Position numbers and translations under genes: made by a program | Notes under the pieces: generated by a model | Seen by the model: the letters and a program-made list of their open reading frames with translations, nothing else | The model's database searches: none | What the model was told of the DNA's origin: nothing | Assembly (NCBI GenBank): GCA_031288415.1 | Contig: JAITRL010000345.1 | Span: forward strand, 1 to 51,296 | Source: Deltaproteobacteria bacterium | GTDB taxonomy: Bacteria > Desulfobacterota > Desulfarculia > Adiutricales > Adiutricaceae | Direction of reading: 5' to 3' | DNA length: 51,296 bases | Shown here: piece after piece, positions 9,453 through 20,975 of the stretch | How positions within the stretch are numbered: the first letter of the stretch is position 1 | How the letters are laid out: the number at the start of each line of letters is the position of its first letter

Positions 9453-9929
9453 ATGTCAGGCTACCGTTTGGAACATCTCGCGAAGTTAAAGCCCCTGCTC
9501 CCCCTGGACAGGAACTGCCAGCCAAGCCGCGTCGATTCGCGCGGCCGGCCGGGGGAGGCCGAGCCTGCCGGTTTCGGGAACTCCGCGCGCCGGGCCCCGC
9601 AGGCCGCCGGAGAGGCAGGCTCGGCGGCGGCGGGCCCGCCTCTTACAGATGGGCAGATCTTCCTGAACGCCATGCGCGATTCGGGAGTGGTCCCGCTCCC
9701 GCAGGGCAATTTATATGTCCCTCTCCCTCCAGGACCCGGCAAATTCCCGTCTCAGTCGCTCTTGTCGCCTGCCTTTAAGGCCCAACTCACGGCTCAACCA
9801 CAGAAGAGGAGGTTCCGAAGCTCTCTCTCCCAGGTCGCTCACGAGTATCCCGAATGCAGGCTCAAAACCAACCGGCCCAATTGGGACAGGCTTGAATTAT
9901 ATAGGCCTGCTTGGCAGTACCAGAAATAG
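9453..9929 (+). CDS. Small conserved-looking hypothetical protein (about 158 aa)
   Basis: AAGGAGG Shine-Dalgarno 9 nt upstream of ATG 9453. MSGYRLEHLAKLKPLLPLDRNCQPSRV...TDGQIFLNAMRDSGVVPL...; promoter and structured leader upstream. Confidence 0.55.
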   Translation: MSGYRLEHLAKLKPLLPLDRNCQPSRVDSRGRPGEAEPAGFGNSARRAPQAAGEAGSAAAGPPLTDGQIFLNAMRDSGVVPLPQGNLYVPLPPGPGKFPSQSLLSPAFKAQLTAQPQKRRFRSSLSQVAHEYPECRLKTNRPNWDRLELYRPAWQYQK

Positions 9930-11483
9930 CCGCATTTGCGGCCGTATACCGTCTCGGGCCTTGCCGGCGACGGCCCGCTTCCCGCCCCGCCGGGCAGAAG
10001 CGCCGGATCAGACGCCCGGGAAAAGGCCGCGCGGCCCCGGCGCGCCTGGCGGCGAAGCTCCGTTTCCGGGAGGCCGTTGCAGGGCATGGATTCCGCAAAC
10101 GGAGCGGGCCGTATGGCCGGGCCCGGCGCCGCGGCTGACGTGAATGTCAGCGGCGGCGCCGCCGCGGCCGCCGGAGGCAAATGATCGGCCGTCTTCAGGA
10201 TGGCGATGCCGCAGGCCGGCGGTCAGCAGGGAGCGAGGCCTGGACGGCGCCGCTTTTGCCGCGGGGGAACCGCGGGTTCGCCAAGCCGGCGAAAGACCCT
10301 TGGGACCTGTCCGGCTCCTGAAGAAACCGGTCGTTTTCCGCGCATCCTCCGCCTGCGCCATGCAGGCCCCAGGCGCGCCCGGGCGGCTTCCGCTTCCGGG
10401 CCGCCTCGGCCTTAAACGTTATCAGGCTCAGGAGCCTCTTACGCCGCCAGGGGCCGGGAAAACGCCTGAAGACGCCTTCACCCGGTCTCTGCGCCCTGCG
10501 CCCTGTGCGCGAAAGGCTGAGCTGAGGCAAGGACGGGCGTGCCCTGAACGGGCAAGGCGCCTTCAGCCCGCATTTCAGCCGGGCAATGGAAAGCCGTAAA
10601 AGACGCGGCGCGTGACCTGGGGTTCGGGCATCGCCAGACCGGATGCGAAAGGCGGCGAAGAATGCGCGCCAGCGCCCTCTGAACCGGGTTTTGCCGGTAA
10701 AGGCCGCGCTTTCAGCGGCGCCGGGAACGGCCCGCTTGGCGCCGTTTTGCCCGAACCGGAGTCCTTCGGCGCCGAGCTTGCGGGGAAAGCCTGAATTCTT
10801 CCGGATCAAGGACGTTACGGGATTCCGGGGGAAAACGGGCGGGGAGGCCTCTGCCGGGCCTTGCGGCTCGCTCCCGGACAGGCTCACGGGCGCCTGCGGC
10901 GATGCCGGCAAGGACATCGGGACAGTCTCGGCACGCGTTGAATTCAGGCCGCGCGAGCCTGAGCGGGCCTTAAGCGGAATCAGACGGCTCCGGGGCCGGG
11001 AAGCCGGGGATCCCTGCCGTCCATGCGACACATGCCGTCCATGCGGCGCAAGCCGTACATGCGTCGCTTGCGCGTCTCTGACGGCGCTGGAATGACAAGG
11101 GCCGCCGGATGCCCCGGCGCCGCGGGACCAGGGCGGGGCAAGGGGGGCGGCGCGGCGCGGCGCCGCGCCGCGGGCGACGGGCTTGAGGATGCGGGCCTCC
11201 GGCCCGGGCGCCCCGGAAAAGGCCGGGGGAACCGGAACAGGCTGACCGCCCCCCTCTTAGCCTTTTCGCGCGGGGGCTTCCGGGCCGAGCCGCCGGGGCC
11301 TGCCCGGGAAGGCGCGCGGGCAGGCTCCCCGTCGGCAGGCCCTCCCGCCCGGGAGATTCCGCTTCAGCGGGGCGGGGCGGCAGGCCGCAGGGGGATGGCC
11401 CCCTTCCCAAAGCCGGCGGAAGGCCGTAAAATGGCCTTTTCCTGAAGCGCCTGGACCTGTTCCGCGGCGGAAGGGGGCGGACT

Positions 11484-12548
11484 TTGAGCCAGCTGGATGC
11501 CACCGTCGAGGAGGCCGCCGCCGTCCTGGAGGACCGCTGGGGCTTCAGGGCTTCACGCGTGCGCGCCGTGAAGTCCGGGCGCGTGAACCAGACGTTCCTG
11601 GCGGAGCGGGAGGACGGCCCCCCCCTGATCCTGCAGCGCCTCAACCCTATTTTCGGCGCGAGCCCGGCCTTCTCCGAGAACTGGGACGCGGTGGCGGCCG
11701 AGCTTGCCGCCCGCGGCCTCGCCTGCCCCGCGCTCGTGCGGGACCGCGGCGGGGCCCTCCTGGCCGCCGGAAGCCGCTGGGGGGAGTACTGGCGGCTTTC
11801 GACTTTCGTGCCCGGCCGGAGCCCTGCGGCCGACGGCCCCGGGGCCCGCCTCGCGGGGCGTTGCCTGGGGGAGCGCCACTCGGCCCTCAACCGTCCGCGG
11901 CCCTTGCCCCTGAAGGCCCCCTCGCCGTCGCCGTTTGAGGAGTACTCGAACCAGAGGCTCCCCCAGGCCGGGGATTTCGAGGACTTCGCGCGGACCTACC
12001 GCAATCATCCTTCCTTGCCGCGCCTGGAGGAGCCTCTGGCCAGGGGGACAGCCGAGGCCAGGCTGCTCCCCGCCGCCCACGCCTTTCAGCGGATCTTTCT
12101 CATGAAGGATCTGGTGGTCCACCTGGATCCCAAGCGCGACAACTTCCTTGAGGACGGGGAGGGGGCCTGCGCCCTGATCGACTGGGACACCGTCTCTTAC
12201 GGGGACCCCCTCCTGGACCTGGGCGAGCTGTGCAGGTCGTTCGCGGCGCGGCCGGAGCCGCCCTTCTTCGACGCCCTGGTGATGAGCGAGGCCCTCTCCG
12301 GCTACCGCGAGACCGGCCTGGACATGGGGGAGAGGCATTTCTCTCTCCTGCCGTCCGCGGTGCGCGGAATCTGCGTGAACCTCTCCCGCAGGTACCTGGC
12401 GGATGCGCTCATGCAGTCTCATTTCGTCTGGGACTCGGAGCGCTACCCGTCCCTTTTCGAGCAGAACCTCGCCAGGGCGCTCTACCTGCTGGATCTCTCC
12501 CGCGAGCTCAGGGAGCGGGAGTTCGAGCTTATGGGGCTCGCCAGGTGA
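11484..12548 (+). CDS. APH-superfamily small-molecule kinase, NahK (N-acetylhexosamine 1-kinase)-like
   Basis: TTG start. N-lobe GRVNQTFLAE...LILQRLNPIFG; catalytic HLDPKRDN (HxDxxxxN) and ALIDWDTVSYGDPLLDLGEL. Confidence 0.75.
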   Translation: MSQLDATVEEAAAVLEDRWGFRASRVRAVKSGRVNQTFLAEREDGPPLILQRLNPIFGASPAFSENWDAVAAELAARGLACPALVRDRGGALLAAGSRWGEYWRLSTFVPGRSPAADGPGARLAGRCLGERHSALNRPRPLPLKAPSPSPFEEYSNQRLPQAGDFEDFARTYRNHPSLPRLEEPLARGTAEARLLPAAHAFQRIFLMKDLVVHLDPKRDNFLEDGEGACALIDWDTVSYGDPLLDLGELCRSFAARPEPPFFDALVMSEALSGYRETGLDMGERHFSLLPSAVRGICVNLSRRYLADALMQSHFVWDSERYPSLFEQNLARALYLLDLSRELREREFELMGLAR

Positions 12549-12730
12549 GGGCCCGCCGGGGAGGGCGGGAGGCGGCCCCGGGGAGGGCGGGAGGCGTCAG
12601 GGCGCGGCAGGCGCCGCCAAGGAGGTTTGACAAGCCTCCGGGAGGCCGATAATATTCAGGGCAGGGCTGGAGGCCCCCGCGCGGCCGGCGGGCGGGCGGG
12701 CTTTCCCGCGGCCTGAAGAGAAGGTGCCTT

Positions 12731-13678
12731 ATGCTCAGACTCCCTTCCATAGTGTGCGCGACCGACCTCTCCGAGGGTTCCAACAAGGCCCTGCACCTGG
12801 CGGCCTTCATCGCCCGGAAGTGCCGGGCGCGGCTGGTGGCGGCCCACGTGATCGACCTGCCCGCGGTCACCCCTTACGGGGAGACCATGGTCGACCCCCA
12901 GGAGCTCCAGGCCAGGGTGTCACAGTCCGCCAAGGCCCAGATAGGCGACATCCTGACCGAGATCCCCCCGGATTCCTGGGAACTCAAGGTCTCCATCGGC
13001 TACCCCGCCAAGGAGATCTGCGAGATTATCCGCCAGACCGACTCGCGGCTCCTGGTGGCGGCCACCCATATCAGGAGCGGCATCGAGAGGCTCCTGCTGG
13101 GTTCCGTCACCCGCAAGCTGATGTTCACGCTTCCGGTGCCCTTCCTGGTCGTCTCGGGCTCGCTCCCCCTGGAGAGGGTGAGCCTCCACCGGATAGAGAC
13201 CATCCTGATCTCCACGGACTTCTCCAGCGAGTCCAGGGAGGCCGTGCGCTGGGGACTCAACTTCACGCGGGTCTTCGGGGCCAGGGCGACCCTGGCCACC
13301 GTCATCGAGTCCACGCAGCTCGACCAGATCCTCACCATGGATCCCCAGAAGGAGAAGGCCGCGGCCCAAAAGTACACGGACGAGCTCATGCGCATGCTCG
13401 AGGAGATGGTCCCCCGGGACCTGGAGGGGCGGGTGGAGCTCAAGGTCCTGGCCGGCCGGCCGCACGAGGAGCTCAACAAGTTCGCCATCCTCAACCACAT
13501 GGACCTCATCTGCCTGGGGGTCCGCGGCCGCAGCATCATCGAGAACCTCATGGTGGGCTCCACCACCGACCGCCTGGTGCGCCTGGGGCAGTTCCCCATC
13601 CTGGCCGTGCGGGCCGGGCTCGACAAGGACTGGGAGGAGGACGACGAGCCTTTTCCCCTTGCCGGGGAGGGCATTTAG
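12731..13678 (+). CDS. Tandem universal stress protein (two UspA domains)
   Basis: LPSIVCATDLSEGSNKALHLAAFIA...VAATHIRSGIERLLLGSVTRKLM; second copy TILISTDFSSESREAVRWGLNF...CLGVRGRSIIENLMVGSTTDRLVR. Confidence 0.88.
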   Translation: MLRLPSIVCATDLSEGSNKALHLAAFIARKCRARLVAAHVIDLPAVTPYGETMVDPQELQARVSQSAKAQIGDILTEIPPDSWELKVSIGYPAKEICEIIRQTDSRLLVAATHIRSGIERLLLGSVTRKLMFTLPVPFLVVSGSLPLERVSLHRIETILISTDFSSESREAVRWGLNFTRVFGARATLATVIESTQLDQILTMDPQKEKAAAQKYTDELMRMLEEMVPRDLEGRVELKVLAGRPHEELNKFAILNHMDLICLGVRGRSIIENLMVGSTTDRLVRLGQFPILAVRAGLDKDWEEDDEPFPLAGEGI

Positions 13679-14396
13679 GCAGGCCTGCCTCGCCCGCCGC
13701 CGCGCCGGAACCCCGCGGCCTCAGGGCGGTTCCGGCTTCCGCGGCCGCGGCCGGGGCAAAAAAGTTTGCCGAAGTCAAACGGCCGTTGACGGTCCCTTGA
13801 CGGCTCTCGCCGGCGGCTTGACAGGATACGGATTAACGCCTTCGGCGCGAACGTCCGCCGGCCGGCCCGGCGAACCGGCCGCCTGCCTGCAGCCGGGTTT
13901 CCGCGACGGCTTGAGGTTACAGGACTGCCGGCTGCCGGTGTGGCTTGCGCGGTTTCCCGCCCCTTGCCCGCATCCGCTCGGTCATGCTCGGTCATGCGCT
14001 GACAGGCGCGGGCTCTGATTTTTCCGGGAGCCTTCCGGCCGAGGGCTTCGCCCCGGACGGCGCCAGGCATGAATACGCCTTGGGACCCCCCTTCCTCTCC
14101 GGTTTTTCCGGGGAACGCGGCAGGGGCCGCTCTCAGGACCTCTCCGCCGGGCCCGAAGCCCGGGAAGCCGGAAGGCCTGCCGTTGAAATCAGGCATGCGG
14201 CTTGCGGCCTTAAGGCTCTTGCTCGCCGTCGAGGGGCGGGAAGCCTCCCTTGAGAGCGGCCTTACGGCGGGCCCGGCCGCGGATTCATTTCACTCCGCGC
14301 CGGCCGGGCTCGGCGCTGTCGGGCCTTCAGGGCGGGCCTTAAGGAAGGGCGCGGCCCGTCAAGGAAGGGCGCGGCCCGCCCCGTCTCCGGCGGACC

Positions 14397-15356
14397 TCAG
14401 GCCCCTTCGGGGGGTTTGGCCGCCTTGGCCTCGTCGTAGAGCCCCTGGACCTTGACCGCGGCTTCCTTCAGGGCATCCCGTTCCTCGAGGTCGAGCGGGA
14501 TCTCGATCACGGACTCCCACGACCGGCCATCCGCGGCGGGCTTGAGGGGCACGCCCAGGGCCACCTTCTCGAGCCCGTACTCCCCTTCCAGGATGGCTGA
14601 CCCCATGACTGGCCCCGGGCCGTCGCCCCTGAGGGCCTGGATGGTGCGCAGCATGCCCACCGCCGAAGACCACGTGGTGGTGCGCCCGGCGTTGAGGGCC
14701 TGCCAGGCGGGGTACCAGTCGCCCAGCATGAGGGTAGCCTTCCGGAGCTCCTCCTTCTTGAGCCTGTAGGGCTTGCCGTCCACTTGGACCGAGGAGTAGA
14801 CCGGCACCTGGTTCTCCCCGTGCTCCCCCAGGACGTAGCCGCTGGTCCGGGCGGGGTCGATCCCGAGGACCTGGCCCAGCATCCAGCGGAAGCGGTGCGA
14901 GTCGTTGTAGGAGTACCCGAAGATCTTATGGCGCGGCCACAGCAGCTCCTCGGCGTAAATCATGACGTAAACGTCAAGCGGCGCGGTCGCGACGATCAGG
15001 AGGCTGTCCGGGGTGTACTTGTTGATCCTCGCCGCGGTGTCCCGGATGAGCGCGAGGTTCGCGAGCAGGTAGTCGTTGCGCGATTCCACCTGCGCCCCCG
15101 TGCGGGCCGCGCACATGACGACGACGTCGCTCGCGAAGGCGTCTATCCAGGTCCCGGCCCTTACGGCGGTCGGCGACTCGCCCACGAGGCACTCCCGCAG
15201 GTCTGTCTCGTGGGTGGCGAGCAGCTTTTCCGCGGGGTCCAGGAGCACTATCTCGTCGAAGATCCCGGACATGCCGATGAAAAAAGCCATGGTGGATCCG
15301 AGTCCCCCCGCGCCTCCGACTATGGTGAGCTTGGCAGGCTTCTTCCCTTCCGTCAT
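14397..15356 (-). CDS. Lactate/malate dehydrogenase superfamily protein
   Basis: LTIVGGAGGLGSTMAFFI Rossmann motif; NDSHRFRWMLGQVLGID; YVLGEHGENQVPVYSS catalytic His motif. Confidence 0.85.
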   Translation of the reverse strand: MTEGKKPAKLTIVGGAGGLGSTMAFFIGMSGIFDEIVLLDPAEKLLATHETDLRECLVGESPTAVRAGTWIDAFASDVVVMCAARTGAQVESRNDYLLANLALIRDTAARINKYTPDSLLIVATAPLDVYVMIYAEELLWPRHKIFGYSYNDSHRFRWMLGQVLGIDPARTSGYVLGEHGENQVPVYSSVQVDGKPYRLKKEELRKATLMLGDWYPAWQALNAGRTTTWSSAVGMLRTIQALRGDGPGPVMGSAILEGEYGLEKVALGVPLKPAADGRSWESVIEIPLDLEERDALKEAAVKVQGLYDEAKAAKPPEGA

Positions 15357-15833
15357 GATTCCTCCTTCCTAGCGTGACGGGGGTTTCGCGCCGCGCCCGG
15401 ACTCCAGGGGGGCCCGCGCGCGGCCGCGGCGCCCGGCGTCGCGGCGACGGCGCCTCCGGCCGCCGGCCTTCAAGGGCCGCTGCCGCGGGCGGAACCGGAA
15501 GGGGCTTGCCGCCTTCCGGAGATGTGATACAATCGTCCGCGCCGGAGGCATCGGGGTCCGCCGCGGGAAGCCACGCGTCCCCGGCCGCCGGCCGCGGCCT
15601 CATTCTGAACCGGTCCTGCCGGAAAATCCAGTCCTGTTTTTCCCTGCGGGCTCCGGAACGGCCGCGGCCGCTTTGCGTCAACAAATAACCCTGAAGGACA
15701 AGGCGGGCAAAAATTTCCCGGGCCCTTGACACGCAAGGGTTCGAGAGCCCGTGTTGCCCCGGGGCCCGCATGGCCCGCGAGGGGCGATCCGCCGGAAAAT
15801 TCCGCTTCCGCCCCTGTCGGACGGGCCCCGTGG

Positions 15834-15875
15834 CCGCGGGCCTTGGCGCCGGAGTTCCGCCGCCAAGGCCCGCGG
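15834..15875. repeat. 15-bp perfect inverted repeat with 12-nt loop in the intergenic region
   Basis: ccgcgggccttggcg / ccggagttccgc / cgccaaggcccgcgg. Confidence 0.85.
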
Positions 15876-16144
15876 GCATTGCCCCGGAACGCCGCGGCCC
15901 GGCCGTCCCGAGCCCGCGGGCCCCGGGATCCTTGCGCCCCTGAAGCGCTTTCAGGAAAAGGGGAGCGGGTCCCGAACGCCTGCGCGCCCTGGGGCGCCTC
16001 CCGAACCCGTTTCGCTTCCCTGAGGGTTTTCCGGCCCCCTCGCGCCCTGAGCGCTTTCCTGGACCTTGCGGGCCCTAAGGCCGCTTTCAAGAGCGGGGCC
16101 GCTTCCCATCCGCGCAATCACCAGATCTGACGGAGGATCTTCCG

Positions 16145-17074
16145 ATGAGCCATCAGGATGTCACCCACAAGCCCGGCCGCGACGCCCTTTTCATCGTGTA
16201 CGGCCTCAACCGCCCTGACGACATAGACAGCGTGAAGGCCTTGCTCGCCGGGGCGCCGGCCACTGTCAAGAGCCTGCGGGGGAGGTTCCCGCAAGAGTAC
16301 GTCTCCTGCGTGATAGGCTTCGGATCAGACGCCTGGGACCACCTTTTCCCCAAGCGGAAGAAGCCGGCGGAGCTCAAGGCCTTCGCCGGGCTCAAGGGCG
16401 AGAAGTTCACGGCCCCGTCAACCCCCGGCGACGTCTTTCTGCATATACGCGCCTCGCGGATGGATCTCGCCTACGAGGTGGCCAGGGCCGCGGGGGACTT
16501 TCTGGGCGACTCGGTCTACTCCCTGGACGAGACGCACGGCTTCAGGTACCTGGACAGCCGGGCCATCATAGGCTTCGTCGACGGGACCGAGAACCCCGAG
16601 CTCCCCGAGGAGTCCGAGGCGGCCGCGGTGATAGGCGACGCCGAGCCCGACTTCGCGGGCGGCAGCTACGTCTTCGTCCAGAAGTACATCCACGACATGA
16701 AGGCCTGGAACGCCCTGCCCACCTTCGAGCAGGAGAAGGCCGTGGGGCGCCGGAAGTACGATGACCGCGAGCTCGAGGACGGGGTAAAGCCCGAGAACGC
16801 CCACAACGCCGTCACCAACATCAAGGCCGAGGACGGCTCCGAGATAAAGATCGTGCGGGCCAACATGCCTTTCTCCAACCCCTCCAGAAACGAGTTCGGG
16901 ACCTACTTCATCGGCTACGCCTCGACCTTCGCTTCCACGCTCAAGATGCTCGAGAACATGTTCCTGGGGGATCCTCCGGGCAACACCGACCGTCTGCTGG
17001 ACTTCTCCGAGGCCCGCACCGGGACCCTGTTCTTCGTGCCGTCGGCCGAGCTCCTGGAGGAGCTTTCCGAGTAG
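16145..17074 (+). CDS. Dye-decolorizing (DyP-type) heme peroxidase
   Basis: GFVDGTENP (GXXDG motif), SYVFVQKYIHDMKAWNALP, NAHN, IVRANMPFSNPSRNEFGTYFIGYAS, LDFSEARTGTLFFVPS. Confidence 0.92.
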   Translation: MSHQDVTHKPGRDALFIVYGLNRPDDIDSVKALLAGAPATVKSLRGRFPQEYVSCVIGFGSDAWDHLFPKRKKPAELKAFAGLKGEKFTAPSTPGDVFLHIRASRMDLAYEVARAAGDFLGDSVYSLDETHGFRYLDSRAIIGFVDGTENPELPEESEAAAVIGDAEPDFAGGSYVFVQKYIHDMKAWNALPTFEQEKAVGRRKYDDRELEDGVKPENAHNAVTNIKAEDGSEIKIVRANMPFSNPSRNEFGTYFIGYASTFASTLKMLENMFLGDPPGNTDRLLDFSEARTGTLFFVPSAELLEELSE

Positions 17075-17267
17075 CCCGCCTCGGCGCCTGACCCCGCGCC
17101 CCGCCGAGGCGCGCCGCGCCGCCGGCGGCGCGGCCGCTGCACAGGGGCCTGAACCGGCCGCGGAAGCCGCGGCGCGGGCCGATCCTCAGGAAGGCCCCGC
17201 AGGCGGAAAGCCCGGCAGGCCCGGCAGGTCCGACAGGCTCTTGACGCTTTAAGGCCCAGGGAACCGA

Positions 17268-17328
17268 AAGCCCCCCGGAGGCCGCCGCCTGACGCCGGCG
17301 GGGCCCTCCGGGGGGCTTTTTATTTTTC
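17268..17328 (+). terminator. Rho-independent terminator downstream of the DyP gene
   Basis: agccccccggagg ... cctccggggggct followed by TTTTTATTTTT. Confidence 0.85.
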
Positions 17329-17479
17329 CTGAAGCCGTGAAAGGGAGCGGGCGTTCCAGCCTGCCGGCGCCGCTCCGCCGCCCCTGCGCGCGGCCGCCCT
17401 TCCCCCGGAGGGAAAACCGGCCGGCGCCTTCCGCGGCCGCAGGCGCGGAAGGGCCGGCGGCGCCTGCCGCCCTGCCGCC

Positions 17480-18634
17480 TCAGAACCTGTCCAGGGTCTC
17501 CAGCTTCGCGACGACGACTTCCGGGGTGAGGCTGTCCGGGTCGGCCGACGGCAGGAACTCGGGGCCCTCGTCGGAGTCCGGGGAAGCCACGCGCGTGAGC
17601 AGCCCGCAGCGCATGAGGCAGTTGACGGCGCGGCCGGTGTAGGGGACAGGGGACTTCAGGAGCCGGGCCATCTCGTTGAGGCCTAAAGGCTTGGCGCCGA
17701 GGCCCTCCCGGAAGCGCCCCAGCGAGAGTTCCATCACTTTCAGGGCGAGATCCTTGAGCTCCGCGAAGGTGAGGGGCTCCAGGATCCTGGTCAGCGGGAG
17801 GCGGGTCAGGAACCAGTCCGTGAACCTCCTGGTCATCTCGCCGCCGGCGATGACTATGAGCCAGCTGATGTACAGCCAGATGAGGAAGAGCGGCACGGCC
17901 GCGAAGGTGCCGTAAATGGCGTTGTAGCTCGTTACCGCGAAGATGACCTTGAGGTAGAAGCGCTGGAAGAGCTGGAAGACGAGGCCGGCCAGGAACCCCC
18001 CCAGGAGCCTCTCCCTCCAGCGGACTATGCCGCGGCTGAAATAGGCGTAGGTCCAGGTGAGCACCAGCCACCACACCAGGAAGGGAAGGACCCTCATGGC
18101 CGCGGTGGCCAGGGGCTCGAGGCGAAGCAGCATCTGGAAGCGGCCGTAGACCGCGCCCTCCAGGCCGGTCGCGAAGACGTTGCTGCTCCCCGCGGCCACG
18201 AGGAAGATGGGGATCACCAGCATGATCGTCAGGTAGTCGGTGGCCCTCTCCAGGGCCTGGCGGTCGGAGAGGTACCCGAAGATCCTGGAGAAGTTCACCT
18301 CCAGCTGCCAGAGGATCCCGTACACCGACCAGAAGATGAAGGCCAGCGCGGTGAACACCAGGATGCTCCCGGAGAAGTTCCGGATCAGGTTCTCCGCGAA
18401 GCCCGTGAGGATCGCCAGCACCTGCTCCTGCCCCGCGAAGCTGTCCCTGAGCGAGCGGTTGAGGGCCTCCTCGAGCCCCAGCGAGCGGGCCACGGCGAAG
18501 CAGATGGCCAGCACCGGCACCACCGCCAGGGCAGTGTAAAAGGACAGGGCCGCGGCCAGGAGCGGCCAGTTGGTGACCCCGTTCCGGTCCAGGCGGTCGT
18601 AAAGCTCCATGAGCTTGGGAAGGGGGTTCTGCAA
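17480..18634 (-). CDS. YihY/BrkB family inner-membrane protein
   Basis: NWPLLAAALSFYTALAVVPVLAICFAVARSLG...; SYNAIYGTFAAVPLFLIWLYISWLIVIAGGEMTR. Confidence 0.9.
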   Translation of the reverse strand: MQNPLPKLMELYDRLDRNGVTNWPLLAAALSFYTALAVVPVLAICFAVARSLGLEEALNRSLRDSFAGQEQVLAILTGFAENLIRNFSGSILVFTALAFIFWSVYGILWQLEVNFSRIFGYLSDRQALERATDYLTIMLVIPIFLVAAGSSNVFATGLEGAVYGRFQMLLRLEPLATAAMRVLPFLVWWLVLTWTYAYFSRGIVRWRERLLGGFLAGLVFQLFQRFYLKVIFAVTSYNAIYGTFAAVPLFLIWLYISWLIVIAGGEMTRRFTDWFLTRLPLTRILEPLTFAELKDLALKVMELSLGRFREGLGAKPLGLNEMARLLKSPVPYTGRAVNCLMRCGLLTRVASPDSDEGPEFLPSADPDSLTPEVVVAKLETLDRF

Positions 18635-18686
18635 GCGGCTCTCCTCCCGGTCCGGCGCCCGCGCGGCGCCCCGGCCGCAGGTGGGT

Positions 18687-20108
<1,422 letters not shown>

Positions 20109-20129
20109 GGGGATACAGTCCCGCCCTTC

Positions 20130-20771
20130 TCAGCCGGCCTCAGGCCTCAGGTTCAGGGCCATGACCACCGCGTCGGTGCGCCCGCCCTCGTAGTAGCCCT
20201 TTCTTCTCCCGAGCCTCCGGAACCCCTCGGAAGCGTACAGGGCCAAAGCCGCGCGGTTGTTGGCCCGGCACTCCAGCAGCGCGCGGCTCTGGCCCAGGGC
20301 CCGTGACGCTGCCAGCACGGACCGGAGCAGGGCGCGGCCAAGCCCTTCCCGGCGCCGCTCGGGGGCCACGGCGAAATTGAGGAGGTGGGCCTCGCCGTAG
20401 AGGAGCCAGAAGACCGCGTAGGCCGACACCGGAGCGGCGGCGAAGGCGGCCGCTCCGGCGGGCCGCGCCGGAGGGCCGCAAGGCGCGCCTGCCGGCGGCC
20501 AGGGGAGCGATCTTTTGGCGCGGCCCGGCTCCGGCAGGGCCTTGAGACTCTTCAGGAAGGAAGGCGCGGCCCGGGCCCGGCCCGGGCGGCCTTTTCCGCC
20601 GGAGAGTGGCAGGGCGGGCGTGAAAAGGCCTATGACGTTGGAGCAGGGCCGCTCCATCTCGTCCAGGAAGTCCTCGAGGCTCCAGGGATCGTGCGGGAAG
20701 GAGGCCTTCTCTATGGAGAGCGTCGCCGAAAGATCGTCCGGGGTTAAGGGCCGGAGCAGAATGTCCGTCAT
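20130..20771 (-). CDS. rimI: GNAT N-acetyltransferase, RimI-like, with a low-complexity insert
   Basis: SIEKASFPHDPWSLEDFLDEM...YGEAHLLNFAVAPERRREGLGRALLRSVL...LLECRANNRAALALYASEGFRRLGRRKGYY. Confidence 0.82.
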   Translation of the reverse strand: MTDILLRPLTPDDLSATLSIEKASFPHDPWSLEDFLDEMERPCSNVIGLFTPALPLSGGKGRPGRARAAPSFLKSLKALPEPGRAKRSLPWPPAGAPCGPPARPAGAAAFAAAPVSAYAVFWLLYGEAHLLNFAVAPERRREGLGRALLRSVLAASRALGQSRALLECRANNRAALALYASEGFRRLGRRKGYYEGGRTDAVVMALNLRPEAG

Positions 20772-20975
20772 GATATCAAATGGCGCAAGGATTTTGAAGG
20801 CAAAGAAGGGCGCTTAAGGGGAGCCGGAGGGCCTTTCAAGGCCTGCGGGCGGGCTCATGGCGGCCTGGCGGGGCCCCTGGCCGGGCGGGAACGGCCCGGG
20901 GGCCCGGGGGGAAGGCGGCGGCGGGGAGGGCGGCCCCCGGCCCGCAAGCCGGCCGGGGGAGCGCAAGCCCGGAGG

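Noticed and set aside
10195-11031. 278-aa minus-strand ORF in the 9.9-11.5 kb gap
   Set aside because: No recognisable motif, no RBS support, composition like random high-GC sequence; not reported as a CDS.
14341-14380. 20-bp tandem duplication aaggaagggcgcggcccgtc
   Set aside because: Real but only two short copies next to a gene end; too little to support a function.
15720-15775. tRNA-like string (gggttcgagagcccg)
   Set aside because: The GTTCGA loop motif is present but no acceptor, D or anticodon arms could be folded around it. No tRNA or rRNA gene was found in the window.
16145-17074. DyP as encapsulin cargo
   Set aside because: The C-terminus (SAELLEELSE) lacks an obvious encapsulin targeting peptide and no encapsulin gene is nearby.
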